Assembly: GCA_030740335.1 (NCBI GenBank)
Contig: JASLXL010000038.1
Coordinates: 1 to 8,330, forward strand
DNA length: 8,330 nucleotides
Origin: SAR202 cluster bacterium
GTDB lineage: Bacteria > Chloroflexota > Dehalococcoidia > SAR202 > CAJWER01
Direction: 5' to 3'
The translations under genes and the position numbers were made by a program. The notes under the pieces were generated by a model that worked only from the letters and a program-made list of their open reading frames with translations, searched no databases and was not told where the DNA came from. Numbering within the stretch: the first letter of the stretch is position 1; the number at the start of each line of letters is the position of its first letter. Of the stretch, positions 1 through 6,456 are shown piece by piece.

Positions 1-184
1 AGAAATTCACATCGTACTCATTCCACCGAAGTGAGATTCTGACGCGTCCCCTGCGATCCGGGTCTACGATGTTGGTTACCAGGGCTCTGTAGGCACCATC
101 GCGAGGAACGTTTTCAGAGGCTGCAACTTCGTAGCGCCGCCCTACGATAAGGAACCAAAGTCCTGAAGCAATACGTCTTATCAT
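1..184 (-). CDS. Partial protein with possible gp5/VgrG-like OB motif
   Basis: The open frame starts at ATG 184-182 and runs off the left edge, giving 61 codons without a stop. The start is well supported: GGGAGGA at 196-190 lies 5 nt upstream. After a moderately hydrophobic N-terminus (residues 1-15) the visible part contains GAYRALVTNIVDPDRRGRVR (residues about 34-53), followed by ISLRW. The pattern [AV]-x-V-x-N-x-x-D-P-x-x-x-G-R-V-[RK]-[IV] resembles the N-terminal OB-fold of phage gp5, baseplate protein V and VgrG spike proteins. That would suggest a contractile-injection or phage-tail component, but only about 60 residues are visible and the match was made by eye. The sialidase gene lies 74 nt upstream on the same strand with no obvious functional link. 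The existence of the gene is likely; the function is a guess. Confidence 0.5.
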   Translation of the reverse strand, partial: MIRRIASGLWFLIVGRRYEVAASENVPRDGAYRALVTNIVDPDRRGRVRISLRWNEYDVNF

Positions 185-258
185 CAACGTCCTCCCAAGC
201 CTTGTTGTTCATCGCGCTGAACACGATGGTGCGACAGCCAACTCAGGTCAAAGGAAGC

Positions 259-1431
259 CTAGTTGAGCGCGCCGTCTTCGGACCAGATGGACCCCGCTAT
301 GTAGCGAATGCCGTCGGTGTCTGGGAAGTAGTAGCTCGTGAGGATCCGGCCGTCATCGAGTTGTATAGACGACGGATAACCCAGGTCGCGGTTGGCGCCG
401 TCGGCCCTGATGACGATCTCATTTTCCATGTCCCACGACGCGCCCTCATCGTCGCTGAGGACGGCTCGAATACCGTAGGGCTTTTGACGATAGCCGTAGG
501 TGCAGAGAATCCGGCCGCTGCGAAGCAGGAGTAGGTGACTGGGATACCCCCAAATTGGAGTGCGCTCGAGGCCTTGCCAGGTCCATCCGTTATCGGTTGA
601 GAAGGTCTGATAGAGGTAGTCCGCGCCGCCTTCGCGAGTCACGTTGTGGGAACGGGTGACGACGAGCAGCTTGCCGCTGGGCAGTTTCAGCATGGGAGGC
701 TCGTGGAAACCTCTCTGTCCTTCCGGGTCGTATGCCACAATCGAGGGTTGGCCCCAGGTCCGTCCTCGATCGCTGGACCGGGCGACAAAGACCCTTTCGG
801 GCTCATCGAGTGAACATTGTCCATGGAACGGTAGAAGCCAGGAGCCATCGGGTAGTTCTATGACTCCAGTCTGTCCAGTATGTGAGTAGAATGAAAAAGA
901 GGACACGTCGAACGACTCGGGCTCGCTCCAGGTTAGGCCATTGTCAAACGAACGCTGCAGATAGAGGCTGTCGAAAACCATAGCACCAAAAGGCTGGCTC
1001 CTTGGGATGTGGAACCTGCGTTGCGAGCTCATTACATCCGCCTCGGCCTCAGATAGATTGGTGAACAGGCGCATGTTGTTGAATACCAACTCGCCGTAAG
1101 ATACCTGGACTATGGTGCCCAAATTGAGATCCTGGGTGCCGTCGGAGGCGTCGATAACGATGCGACTGGCTGGGTCCCAGGTCAGACCACCGTCAGTTGA
1201 GCGTACTAACGCAGCGCGAGATAGCGGGTGACGGTGGTGGTGGGCCATCTGGGGGTATTGCGGACCTATGTCAATGTCCTCGGCGCCGACGCCACGATGG
1301 TCAGGATCAGCCGGGGCAAAAGGGACCTCACGAAAGGCGGTAATCAGATCGTCGTTCTGAAGCTGAATGGTCTCGGGGAAGGCGCAGTGGTAGTCCATCC
1401 CTTTGTGGACGACGATGTGTTCGAGATCCAA
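259..1431 (-). CDS. Sialidase-like (BNR/Asp-box, GH33-type) six-bladed propeller protein
   Basis: This 390-residue protein has five Asp boxes (S/T-x-D-x-G-x-T-W type): STDGGLTW 78-85, SFDNGLTW 161-168, SSDRGRTW 219-226, STDNGWTW 278-285 and SDDEGASW 326-333. Such boxes mark sialidase-fold propellers. FREVP at 33-37 replaces the family FRIP motif and supplies the first Arg (R34). FHEPP (E244) and VTR (R260) match the sialidase NEP-Glu and second Arg, with the same 16-residue spacing as in Micromonospora sialidase. R322 and Y352 (GYPSS) could be the third Arg and the Tyr nucleophile. A general acid near D52/D54 is less certain. The expected reaction is release of sialic acid or a related terminal sugar, but many such proteins have other substrates. 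No signal peptide is seen, so it is probably cytoplasmic. It is divergent from the two glycosidase paralogues. The start chosen is TTG 1431; another in-frame TTG at 1446 would add five residues. Confidence 0.85.
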   Translation of the reverse strand: MDLEHIVVHKGMDYHCAFPETIQLQNDDLITAFREVPFAPADPDHRGVGAEDIDIGPQYPQMAHHHRHPLSRAALVRSTDGGLTWDPASRIVIDASDGTQDLNLGTIVQVSYGELVFNNMRLFTNLSEAEADVMSSQRRFHIPRSQPFGAMVFDSLYLQRSFDNGLTWSEPESFDVSSFSFYSHTGQTGVIELPDGSWLLPFHGQCSLDEPERVFVARSSDRGRTWGQPSIVAYDPEGQRGFHEPPMLKLPSGKLLVVTRSHNVTREGGADYLYQTFSTDNGWTWQGLERTPIWGYPSHLLLLRSGRILCTYGYRQKPYGIRAVLSDDEGASWDMENEIVIRADGANRDLGYPSSIQLDDGRILTSYYFPDTDGIRYIAGSIWSEDGALN

Positions 1432-1438
1432 GACGAAG

Positions 1439-1444
1439 CCTCCC
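1439..1444 (-). promoter_or_regulatory. Shine-Dalgarno GGGAGG deciding the sialidase start
   Basis: GGGAGG on the minus strand ends 7 nt before TTG 1431-1429, an ideal spacing. The upstream TTG (1446) overlaps this site and has only AAGAGG 11 nt away. An in-frame stop at 1464-1462 rules out a longer protein. Confidence 0.6.
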
Positions 1445-1506
1445 AATACTGGCCATGCCTCTTAGCGAATCGCCAGTCAATTCTACCTCAACGGTAGCGT
1501 CTACTT

Positions 1507-1583
1507 CCTAGTACCAGGGAATTCGCCACTCTGTACCCGCTGTGCATGGTAGTATCTGGCCACAACTCCAAAGGAGTACTAGG
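1507..1583. promoter_or_regulatory. Inverted repeat in divergent promoter region
   Basis: CCTAGTAC (1507-1514) and GTACTAGG (1576-1583) form a perfect 8-bp inverted repeat with 61 nt between the arms. It sits in the 229-nt spacer between the divergent sialidase and glycosidase genes. A small hairpin, ACTCC-AAA-GGAGT (1565-1577), overlaps the right arm, and GGGGT/ACCCC (1582-1586/1599-1603) lies beside it. The position suits a shared operator, but no regulator gene is visible and no clear -35/-10 pair was recognised. No protein-coding sequence was seen in this spacer. Confidence 0.3.
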
Positions 1584-1660
1584 GGTCTAACAGACATAAC
1601 CCCAATAAGTGTGTGCCTTGAGCTAGAGCGCCAGATGGTCTGATTGGGAGGAATGTAAAT

Positions 1661-3082
1661 ATGAATAACACCCATATCGACATTGGATCGAGATTGGAGC
1701 TATTTGTCGACGGCTACCTGATAGACCGAATGCATGGGGCCTCGTTGATGCTCCACTCGCCCTCGCCCCAGGAAGTATCGATGGTGTTCGATCGGCCGTG
1801 GGAGGGAAACACCTGCGGCTACGTGACGGTGATCGAAGACGGCGGTCTGTACCAGATGTACTACCGGGGAAGCCACTACTTCTACGGAGACGACGAACAC
1901 GAGCGGGATTCCAGTGTGACAGGCTACGCGGAGAGTACCGATGGTATCCACTGGGAGAGACCGTCGCTGGGCCTAGTAGAGTACGAGGGGTCCAAGGACA
2001 ACAACATCATCTTGGAAGGCTACGTGTCACGCGCCTTCTCACCTGTGATAGACCGGAATCCCGACTGTCCCGTGGATGCGCGGTACAAGGGCTTGGGTGG
2101 CACGAGCAGAAAGGTCGGCCTCTTCGCCCTCAAGTCCCCGGATGGGATCGACTGGTCGCTAATGTCCGACGACCCGGTTATCACTGATGGCGCCTTCGAC
2201 TCGCAGAACCTGGCGTTCTGGGACACACTACGAGGGGAATACCGAGAGTATCACCGGGACTTCAAGGACGGCAGAGATATCAAGACCTGCACGTCTCAGG
2301 ACTTTGTGAACTGGACCAAGCCGGAGTGGGTAGGCTACACGCCTGGCCGAGGTGGTGAGTTGTACACGAATCAGGTGGACCCTTACTATCGGGCACCCCA
2401 CATCTTCCTGGGGTTTCCGACCCGCTACTTCGACCGAGGATGGATCGAGGGCATGGACGAATTGCCGCAGTCCGAGCATCGGCACCTGCGGGGGGCTAGG
2501 TCGCCCAGAGAAGGAAGCGCGGTCACTGAGGGTATGTTCATGTCGAGTCGTGATGCCAAGACTTTCGATGTTTGGCAGGAGGCGTTTGTACGACCGGGGC
2601 TTCGCGATCGGGACGGATGGTTCTATGCCGACAACTACCAGAGTCTCGGCCTCGTGGAGACCGAGTCGAAGATCGCAGGGGCGCCTCGCGAACTTTCCAT
2701 GTGGCTGAGCGAGGCCGCTCATCAAGCGGACCGTTCGCCAAGACTGCGACGCCACACTCTCAGGGTGGATGGCTTCGTGTCGGCACACGCAGGCTTCGGC
2801 GGGGGCGAACTCATCACTAAGCCGGTGGTGTTTGAGGGATCTGAGCTAGTGCTGAACGTCTCAACCTCTGCCGCAGGAGGTGTCGGTGTGGAGATTCAGG
2901 ACCACCGGGGCATTCCCATCGAGGGATTCGCACTATCCAACTGCCACGAAGTATTCGGAGACTCCCTGGAGCGGACAGTTACTTGGGACGGCGGCAAGAA
3001 TCTTAGCGTTCTGGCGGGCCAGCCGGTGCGCCTGCGTTTCCTGCTCAAGGACGCCGACCTGTTCGCATTCAGGTTCCAGTAG
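1661..3082 (+). CDS. Glycoside hydrolase-like protein (GH32/GH43-type propeller), paralogue A
   Basis: This is a 473-residue protein of a family found in Chloroflexota, Planctomycetota and related bacteria. It is usually annotated as hypothetical or as GH32-like. The N-terminal two thirds (about 1-370) reads as a five-bladed beta-propeller: LFVDGYLID (14-22) at the start, GYAESTDGIHWERPSLGL (88-105), GSKDNN (110-115), LKSPDGIDW (157-165), LAFWD (184-188), FPTRYF (252-257) and FMSSRDAKTFD (293-303). A C-terminal beta-sandwich (about 370-473) has GGGELITKP (380-388), VEIQD (410-414) and KDADLFAFRF (463-472). The acidic residues in the first strand (D17) and later strands are candidate catalytic residues by analogy with clan GH-F/J; the substrate is unknown. 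ATG 1661 is preceded by GGGAGG (1646-1651, 9-nt spacing). There is no signal peptide. Gene B starts 24 nt after its stop, so they form an operon. Confidence 0.8.
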   Translation: MNNTHIDIGSRLELFVDGYLIDRMHGASLMLHSPSPQEVSMVFDRPWEGNTCGYVTVIEDGGLYQMYYRGSHYFYGDDEHERDSSVTGYAESTDGIHWERPSLGLVEYEGSKDNNIILEGYVSRAFSPVIDRNPDCPVDARYKGLGGTSRKVGLFALKSPDGIDWSLMSDDPVITDGAFDSQNLAFWDTLRGEYREYHRDFKDGRDIKTCTSQDFVNWTKPEWVGYTPGRGGELYTNQVDPYYRAPHIFLGFPTRYFDRGWIEGMDELPQSEHRHLRGARSPREGSAVTEGMFMSSRDAKTFDVWQEAFVRPGLRDRDGWFYADNYQSLGLVETESKIAGAPRELSMWLSEAAHQADRSPRLRRHTLRVDGFVSAHAGFGGGELITKPVVFEGSELVLNVSTSAAGGVGVEIQDHRGIPIEGFALSNCHEVFGDSLERTVTWDGGKNLSVLAGQPVRLRFLLKDADLFAFRFQ

Positions 3083-3093
3083 CACCACAAGAC

Positions 3094-3099
3094 AAGGAG
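3094..3099 (+). promoter_or_regulatory. Shine-Dalgarno AAGGAG for the TTG start of paralogue B
   Basis: AAGGAG lies 7 nt before TTG 3107-3109 in the 24-nt gap after gene A. No ATG gives a better start: the conserved segment RQLFVDEFWID begins only 13 residues after this TTG. Confidence 0.65.
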
Positions 3100-3106
3100 A
3101 ACCACG

Positions 3107-4498
3107 TTGTCAGACATCAGCCCGGACAGGAACATCGGGACGGACCGCCAACTATTCGTGGACGAGTTTTGGATCGACGAGGCTTCAAACGTGGAACGCC
3201 GTCTTCATGAGCCTGTGCGTCGCGAGATAGCTATCGAGTCAAACGGGACTTGGGATCTGATGCCGTCCGCAGGAAAGTTTATGTGGGACGGAAATCGCTA
3301 CCGCGCCTGGTACCGCACGGAACACGATTCGGAGTTGGTCCTCAAACGTAGCGGTTTCGGTACCGCCTATGTGGAAAGCGACGACGGAATAACCTGGTCC
3401 AGGCCGAGCCTTGGGCTGTTCGAAGCCAACGGGTCCAAGGACAACAATTTGGTGTGGATGGGCCCGGGCGCCAACATGGTACCGTTTCACGACCCCAATC
3501 CGGATGTCCCGGACGATGAGCGCTACAAGGCTGTGGTCCGGACCAAGGATCTGCTGGCCCTGGTGTCGCCGGACGGCGTCAACTGGCGACTGCTACAGGA
3601 TGAGCCCATTATGACGGACGGCCCTTTCGACACTGTCAATGTCGTGTTCTGGGACTCCTCGCGCGAGGAGTACGTGGTATACACCCGCGGCGTCGCCGGC
3701 GAGGCCACGCAGACGAAGAGCAAAAAAGACATATCGATCTGGAAGGATTCGTACCGCTGGATCCGCCGAGCCACCTCCTCGGACTTCATCAACTGGAGCC
3801 CACTGGAGTTGATAGATACGGGCGACACGATAGACGAGGATTTCTACACCAACGCCTGCATCCAATATGAACGGGCACCCGGAACCTACCTGATGTTCCC
3901 GTCCAGATACGTGGTGGAACGCTCGCCAGACCCCGAGTGGACCTACGGCCACGGCGTGAACGACATCGTCTTCATGTCCAGCCGAGACGGCCTACACTTC
4001 GATCGCAGCATGCGGGATGCGTTCATCAGGCCTGGGACGGACCAGAACAACTGGCACGATAGGGGCGTCTATATCGAGCCCGGAATACTGATGACCTCGC
4101 CCACCGAGATGTCGCTCTACGGCATGGAGAACTCCCACCTGGCCAGTCAGCGAATCCGCCGATACTCACTACGCACGGACGGGTTCGTGTCGGTGAATGC
4201 CGATTACACCGGCGGTGAATTTCTCACTAAACCATTGATCTTCGAAGGCAGTGAACTGGAACTGAACTACTCGACATCGGCCGTGGGCTCGGTGCAGGTG
4301 GAGATCCAGGACGCCGAGGGCAACACCATGTCCGGCTACGGGCTGGCCGACTGCCCCGAAAAGTTCGGCGACGAGATCGAGGGCGTGATGAACTGGAATG
4401 CGGGATCAAGCGTTGGCGAGCTAGCAGGACGGTCCGTTCGACTACGCGTCGTGCTCAAAGATGCCGACCTGTACGCCTTTCGCTTCCGCAAACGGTAA
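3107..4498 (+). CDS. Glycoside hydrolase-like protein (GH32/GH43-type propeller), paralogue B
   Basis: This 463-residue protein is a clear paralogue of the gene just upstream. Shared landmarks run in the same order: QLFVDEFWID (15-24), AYVESDDGITWSRPSLGLFE (87-106), GSKDNN (109-114), DPNPDVPDDERYKA (129-142), LALVSPDGVNW (150-160), VVFWD (179-183), MFPSRY (263-268), FMSSRDGLHFD (289-299), the sandwich-domain motifs GGEFLTKP (369-376) and VEIQD (398-402), and KDADLYAFRF (451-460). Compared with A it has an insertion of about 25 residues, rich in Lys, Thr and Trp, near 195-222, and it lacks A's charged HRHLRGARSPREG stretch. It has no signal peptide. The start is TTG with a strong Shine-Dalgarno. 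The pair may have related but different substrates or form a heteromer; the sequence does not decide. The enzyme class is inferred from fold resemblance only. Confidence 0.8.
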   Translation: MSDISPDRNIGTDRQLFVDEFWIDEASNVERRLHEPVRREIAIESNGTWDLMPSAGKFMWDGNRYRAWYRTEHDSELVLKRSGFGTAYVESDDGITWSRPSLGLFEANGSKDNNLVWMGPGANMVPFHDPNPDVPDDERYKAVVRTKDLLALVSPDGVNWRLLQDEPIMTDGPFDTVNVVFWDSSREEYVVYTRGVAGEATQTKSKKDISIWKDSYRWIRRATSSDFINWSPLELIDTGDTIDEDFYTNACIQYERAPGTYLMFPSRYVVERSPDPEWTYGHGVNDIVFMSSRDGLHFDRSMRDAFIRPGTDQNNWHDRGVYIEPGILMTSPTEMSLYGMENSHLASQRIRRYSLRTDGFVSVNADYTGGEFLTKPLIFEGSELELNYSTSAVGSVQVEIQDAEGNTMSGYGLADCPEKFGDEIEGVMNWNAGSSVGELAGRSVRLRVVLKDADLYAFRFRKR

Positions 4499-4594
4499 TC
4501 CTTCCCCTTGGAAACCTAGTCCGCGGTACGCCCTGGCAGCCATGAGGGATGCCGATCCGGTGACGCAAATGTAGTTCATTGCACAGGTGGGAAG

Positions 4595-4617
4595 GATTAG
4601 GGAGACACCGCCTAATC
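4595..4617. terminator. Weak inverted repeat at convergent gene ends
   Basis: GATTAGG (4595-4601) and CCTAATC (4611-4617) form a 7-bp stem with a 9-nt loop. It overlaps the stop codon of the minus-strand exported protein and lies about 100 nt past the end of paralogue B. It is placed where two convergent transcripts end, but no T-run follows on either strand, so an intrinsic terminator is only possible. The rest of the 4499-4611 spacer shows nothing recognisable. Confidence 0.25.
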
Positions 4618-5133
4618 GGCTTTTGCGGCTTGTAGTCCCTTTAGTTTTGCTTCGGCCTCTTCTTGTGTTATGTCTCCATCCTCTACCATGGCGTTCAACT
4701 TCTTCTCAATATCTTCCAAAGAAGGTTTTCCATCGAAATATTTTTGAGAGCCAAAGAAATCGCCGGGACTTTTCCAAGCTCTCCGGTGTCCCTTCTTCCC
4801 CAAAAAGTGTTTTCCAAGTGCTGGGGTGCCCTCAGGCCTTAATTGAATCCGGTTAAGGTACTCGTCCGCCTGTTCCTGGGTTAACCGACCCTTTTCAACC
4901 AGGGCATGGAACTTGTTCTGGATAGCTTCATCTCTGAGTTCTTGGCGGGCCTGCTTTATTGCGCCATCGACAACTGCCGTATCCAGTCCTAGTATCTCCG
5001 CTACCTTGGCAGACAACCTGCTGGCATTGGAGTCGCCTTTTCCATCCCCCTGTGCAAAAGCAACACTAAAGCCAATTGCTGTTACTGCTACTACAACTAT
5101 TGCTATGGGTGTGATGATCCGCAGTTTATTCAT
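4612..5133 (-). CDS. Exported small helical protein with paired VEKG-TQEQA repeats
   Basis: The 173-residue protein starts with a typical signal peptide: KLR, then a hydrophobic core (about 6-22) and an AFA cleavage motif before Q28. The mature part is charged and helical. Two similar helical hairpins are visible: KFHALVEKGRLTQEQADEYL (74-93) and KLNAMVEDGDITQEEAEAKL (145-164). They are separated by a Gly/Lys/Phe-rich linker (about 100-138). The motif resembles DUF2680/YckD-like and other small secreted proteins of unknown role, and SHOCT-type short helical repeats. The start ATG 5133 has AAAGAGGA at 5151-5144 with 10-nt spacing. It lies 35 nt downstream of the PKD/CTERM remnant on the same strand and is convergent with paralogue B. 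No function is proposed beyond an extracytoplasmic location. Confidence 0.75.
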   Translation of the reverse strand: MNKLRIITPIAIVVVAVTAIGFSVAFAQGDGKGDSNASRLSAKVAEILGLDTAVVDGAIKQARQELRDEAIQNKFHALVEKGRLTQEQADEYLNRIQLRPEGTPALGKHFLGKKGHRRAWKSPGDFFGSQKYFDGKPSLEDIEKKLNAMVEDGDITQEEAEAKLKGLQAAKAD

Positions 5134-5168
5134 TTCCTACTAATCCTCTTTAATAATTCTAGTCCCAC

Positions 5169-5441
5169 TCACCGACTATAACATCTCTGCCACATGAACC
5201 GAAACATGATTAGTATCGTAAGGATGCTACCCAGGAGTAATATACCCCACTCTGTCACGCTGGGTATGGCGACGGTAACCGGGTCCTAAATCACTGTGAT
5301 TTAGGACGAGTCTGAGCCGGAAGCTCCATCGTAGTCTGTCACCGTTACAGTGATAGCAAACGCCCCCTTGTCCTGGTACGGTTTTGCTCCGACCCGTTGG
5401 TACGATTTCACTCCTTCCTTGGCACTATACCAGCAACTCAC
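5169..5441 (-). pseudogene. 3' remnant of PKD-domain surface protein with IPTL-CTERM-like anchor
   Basis: One minus-strand frame reads as the end of a surface protein. YQDKGAFAITVTVTDYDG is a textbook C-terminal half of a PKD domain (compare the usual Y-x-D-x-G-x-Y-T-V-T-V-T-V-T-D-x-D-G). It is followed by two in-frame stops, TAA 5303-5301 and TAG 5288-5286. The same frame then continues with DPVTVAIPSVTEWG (from 5285), a hydrophobic segment starting ILLLGSILTILIM, and a basic end (WQRCYSR) before TGA 5171-5169. IPSVTEWG plus one membrane helix plus Arg matches the layout of IPTL-CTERM and related sorting signals. The frame is closed upstream by TGA 5444-5442, and the region above it is the YhcH gene, so the 5' part is missing. 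It is most likely a dead gene end; read-through of two stops is improbable. Confidence 0.65.
5283..5307. repeat. Perfect 25-nt palindrome (12-bp arms, single central base)
   Basis: GTCCTAAATCAC (5283-5294), a central T (5295) and GTGATTTAGGAC (5296-5307) are perfectly complementary. The flanking bases do not pair. Both premature stops of the PKD/CTERM remnant lie inside it, one in each arm. No T-run follows, so it is not a standard terminator. It could be an operator, a small insertion scar, or the product of template switching at an imperfect inverted repeat. Confidence 0.8.
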
Positions 5442-6000
5442 TCAGTATCGTGCCGGAAGGCGGCGAGGTAGTCTGGTCCTCGGGCCGCTCGACGAGGCTG
5501 ACCGGCACCTTTATCACCATTTTTCTCAGATACGACGGCCCGTTGGTTTGTAGCCTCGGTATGTGAGCGTCGTCGGGGTAAAAGATGCCATACATGCCCT
5601 CAACCAGTCGGACGACGGTCATCTCGTGCGGCGAATCAAAGTGTGAGAATGTTACGTCGTCGCTGGCGGATGCATCGTAGTCTGGAAGAGGCCCGCCGGG
5701 CGACAGTCGGGCGTCCAACGGCGCGTAGCCGATGGACTCAACGCCTTCGATCGGCACGTGGATGTCGATGTAGTCGCGGTGCGCCTCGAAAAATGCATCG
5801 TCGTGTGCCTGGGTCGTCACGATCTGGAACATGAGGTAGATGTCACGGCCGCCCGCCACCTCGAAGCGTTTTGCCGCGCCCATCTTGAGATCCTGGTGGG
5901 TGAAGTCCGCCAGACCGGGATCGGTCAGAATACTATAGACCTCAGGGATGTTGTTCTTCCGAGCATACTGCTCAAACTGCTTGATTAATCCTGCTTCCAT
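5425..6000 (-). CDS. YhcH/YjgK/YiaL (DUF386) family protein, probable sugar anomerase
   Basis: This 191-residue protein belongs to the cupin-like family that includes E. coli YhcH (NanQ, N-acetylneuraminate anomerase), YiaL and EbgC. Diagnostic parts are KRFEVAGGRDIYLMFQ (44-59), FEAHRDYIDIHVPIEG (71-86), EGMYGIFYPDDAHIP (134-148) and LRKMVIKVPVSL (158-169). E72 and H74 before YIDI, and H146 in the PDDAHIP motif, match the family's metal/active-site positions. Family members interconvert anomers or epimers of sugars in the cytoplasm, in line with the sialidase-like gene nearby. The family is usually about 150 residues; here a Ser/Thr/Pro-rich tail of about 20 residues (171-191) follows the last strand and borders the PKD remnant. 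ATG 6000 was chosen over an in-frame TTG at 6069. AGGAGGG (6019-6013) sits 12 nt upstream, slightly far. Confidence 0.85.
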   Translation of the reverse strand: MEAGLIKQFEQYARKNNIPEVYSILTDPGLADFTHQDLKMGAAKRFEVAGGRDIYLMFQIVTTQAHDDAFFEAHRDYIDIHVPIEGVESIGYAPLDARLSPGGPLPDYDASASDDVTFSHFDSPHEMTVVRLVEGMYGIFYPDDAHIPRLQTNGPSYLRKMVIKVPVSLVERPEDQTTSPPSGTILSELLV

Positions 6001-6072
6001 TGTGTGTGAGATCCCTCCTGCGTGAAATTTGGCGTCGTGTTGGACAGATGATGAGAGATTAAGGCGCAAACG

Positions 6073-6418
6073 TCAACCGGGCTCTTCGGGCAAAACTGGA
6101 TCAGGCGAGTCTGGCGTGTGAGTTGGCGTAGGCGTGGGTGGTACTGATGTGGCCGTATACGTAGGTGTGTAAGTTGGCGCTGCCTGGGCAGTAGCCTCAA
6201 CCATAACTTTAGCCATCATTTGAGCTTTGGCTCAGCTGTGGCTTGTATGGCTCGCTCTACTTTGAGCCTCACTTGGACAGTGACTTCAACGTCAGGGGTG
6301 TGAGCAGGGGTGAGGACAGGCGTAGGATCCGGTGTCTCTACACCGCACGCAGCCATCACCACCGCAAGCAACGCAACCCCAGAACCTGTACTGCTATATG
6401 TCTTGTTTTTGCGAGCAT
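6073..6418 (-). pseudogene. Thr/Pro-tail lipoprotein gene with two frame changes
   Basis: Three frame segments together read as one lipoprotein. ATG 6418 has AGAGG (6430-6426) 7 nt upstream and begins MLAK. After the A5 tract (T5 at 6406-6410 on the plus strand) the sense frame shifts and reads NKTYSSTGSGVALLAVVMAAC, that is, a basic N-region, hydrophobic core and a lipobox-like end with the Cys at 6347-6345. It continues with a Pro/Thr stretch and VEVTVQVRLKVERAIQATAE until TGA 6218-6216. In the third frame ATG 6216, overlapping that stop as TGATG, opens MAKVMVEATAQAAPTYTPTY, then a TPTPT-type tail, ending at TGA 6075-6073. VEATxQA followed by a TPT tail is common in Chloroflexota lipoproteins. 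One extra A in the A5 tract and one extra base near 6217 would restore a single ORF. It may be a pseudogene or carry sequence errors; coupled translation at TGATG is a third option. Confidence 0.55.
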
Positions 6419-6456
6419 GAGCCTGCCTCTGGGGCAGTCTAGTCTTATGGGCAGTT

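Noticed and set aside
202..534. 110-codon plus-strand open frame over the sialidase gene
   Set aside because: Antisense shadow of the Asp-box protein with no family features.
1508..1597. 29-codon minus-strand frame beginning MSVRPLVLLW in the divergent spacer
   Set aside because: No ribosome site and low plausibility; it overlaps the inverted repeats of the promoter region.
5327..5684. 12-bp direct repeat CATCGTAGTCTG at 5327-5338 and 5673-5684
   Set aside because: Both copies encode Asp-Tyr-Asp on the minus strand (in the PKD remnant and in YhcH); similarity ends at once outside it, so chance is likely.
5985..6200. 71-codon minus-strand frame rich in Arg, Gln and Leu
   Set aside because: It is an alternative frame of the Thr/Pro-rich lipoprotein tail; the TPT reading is the natural one.
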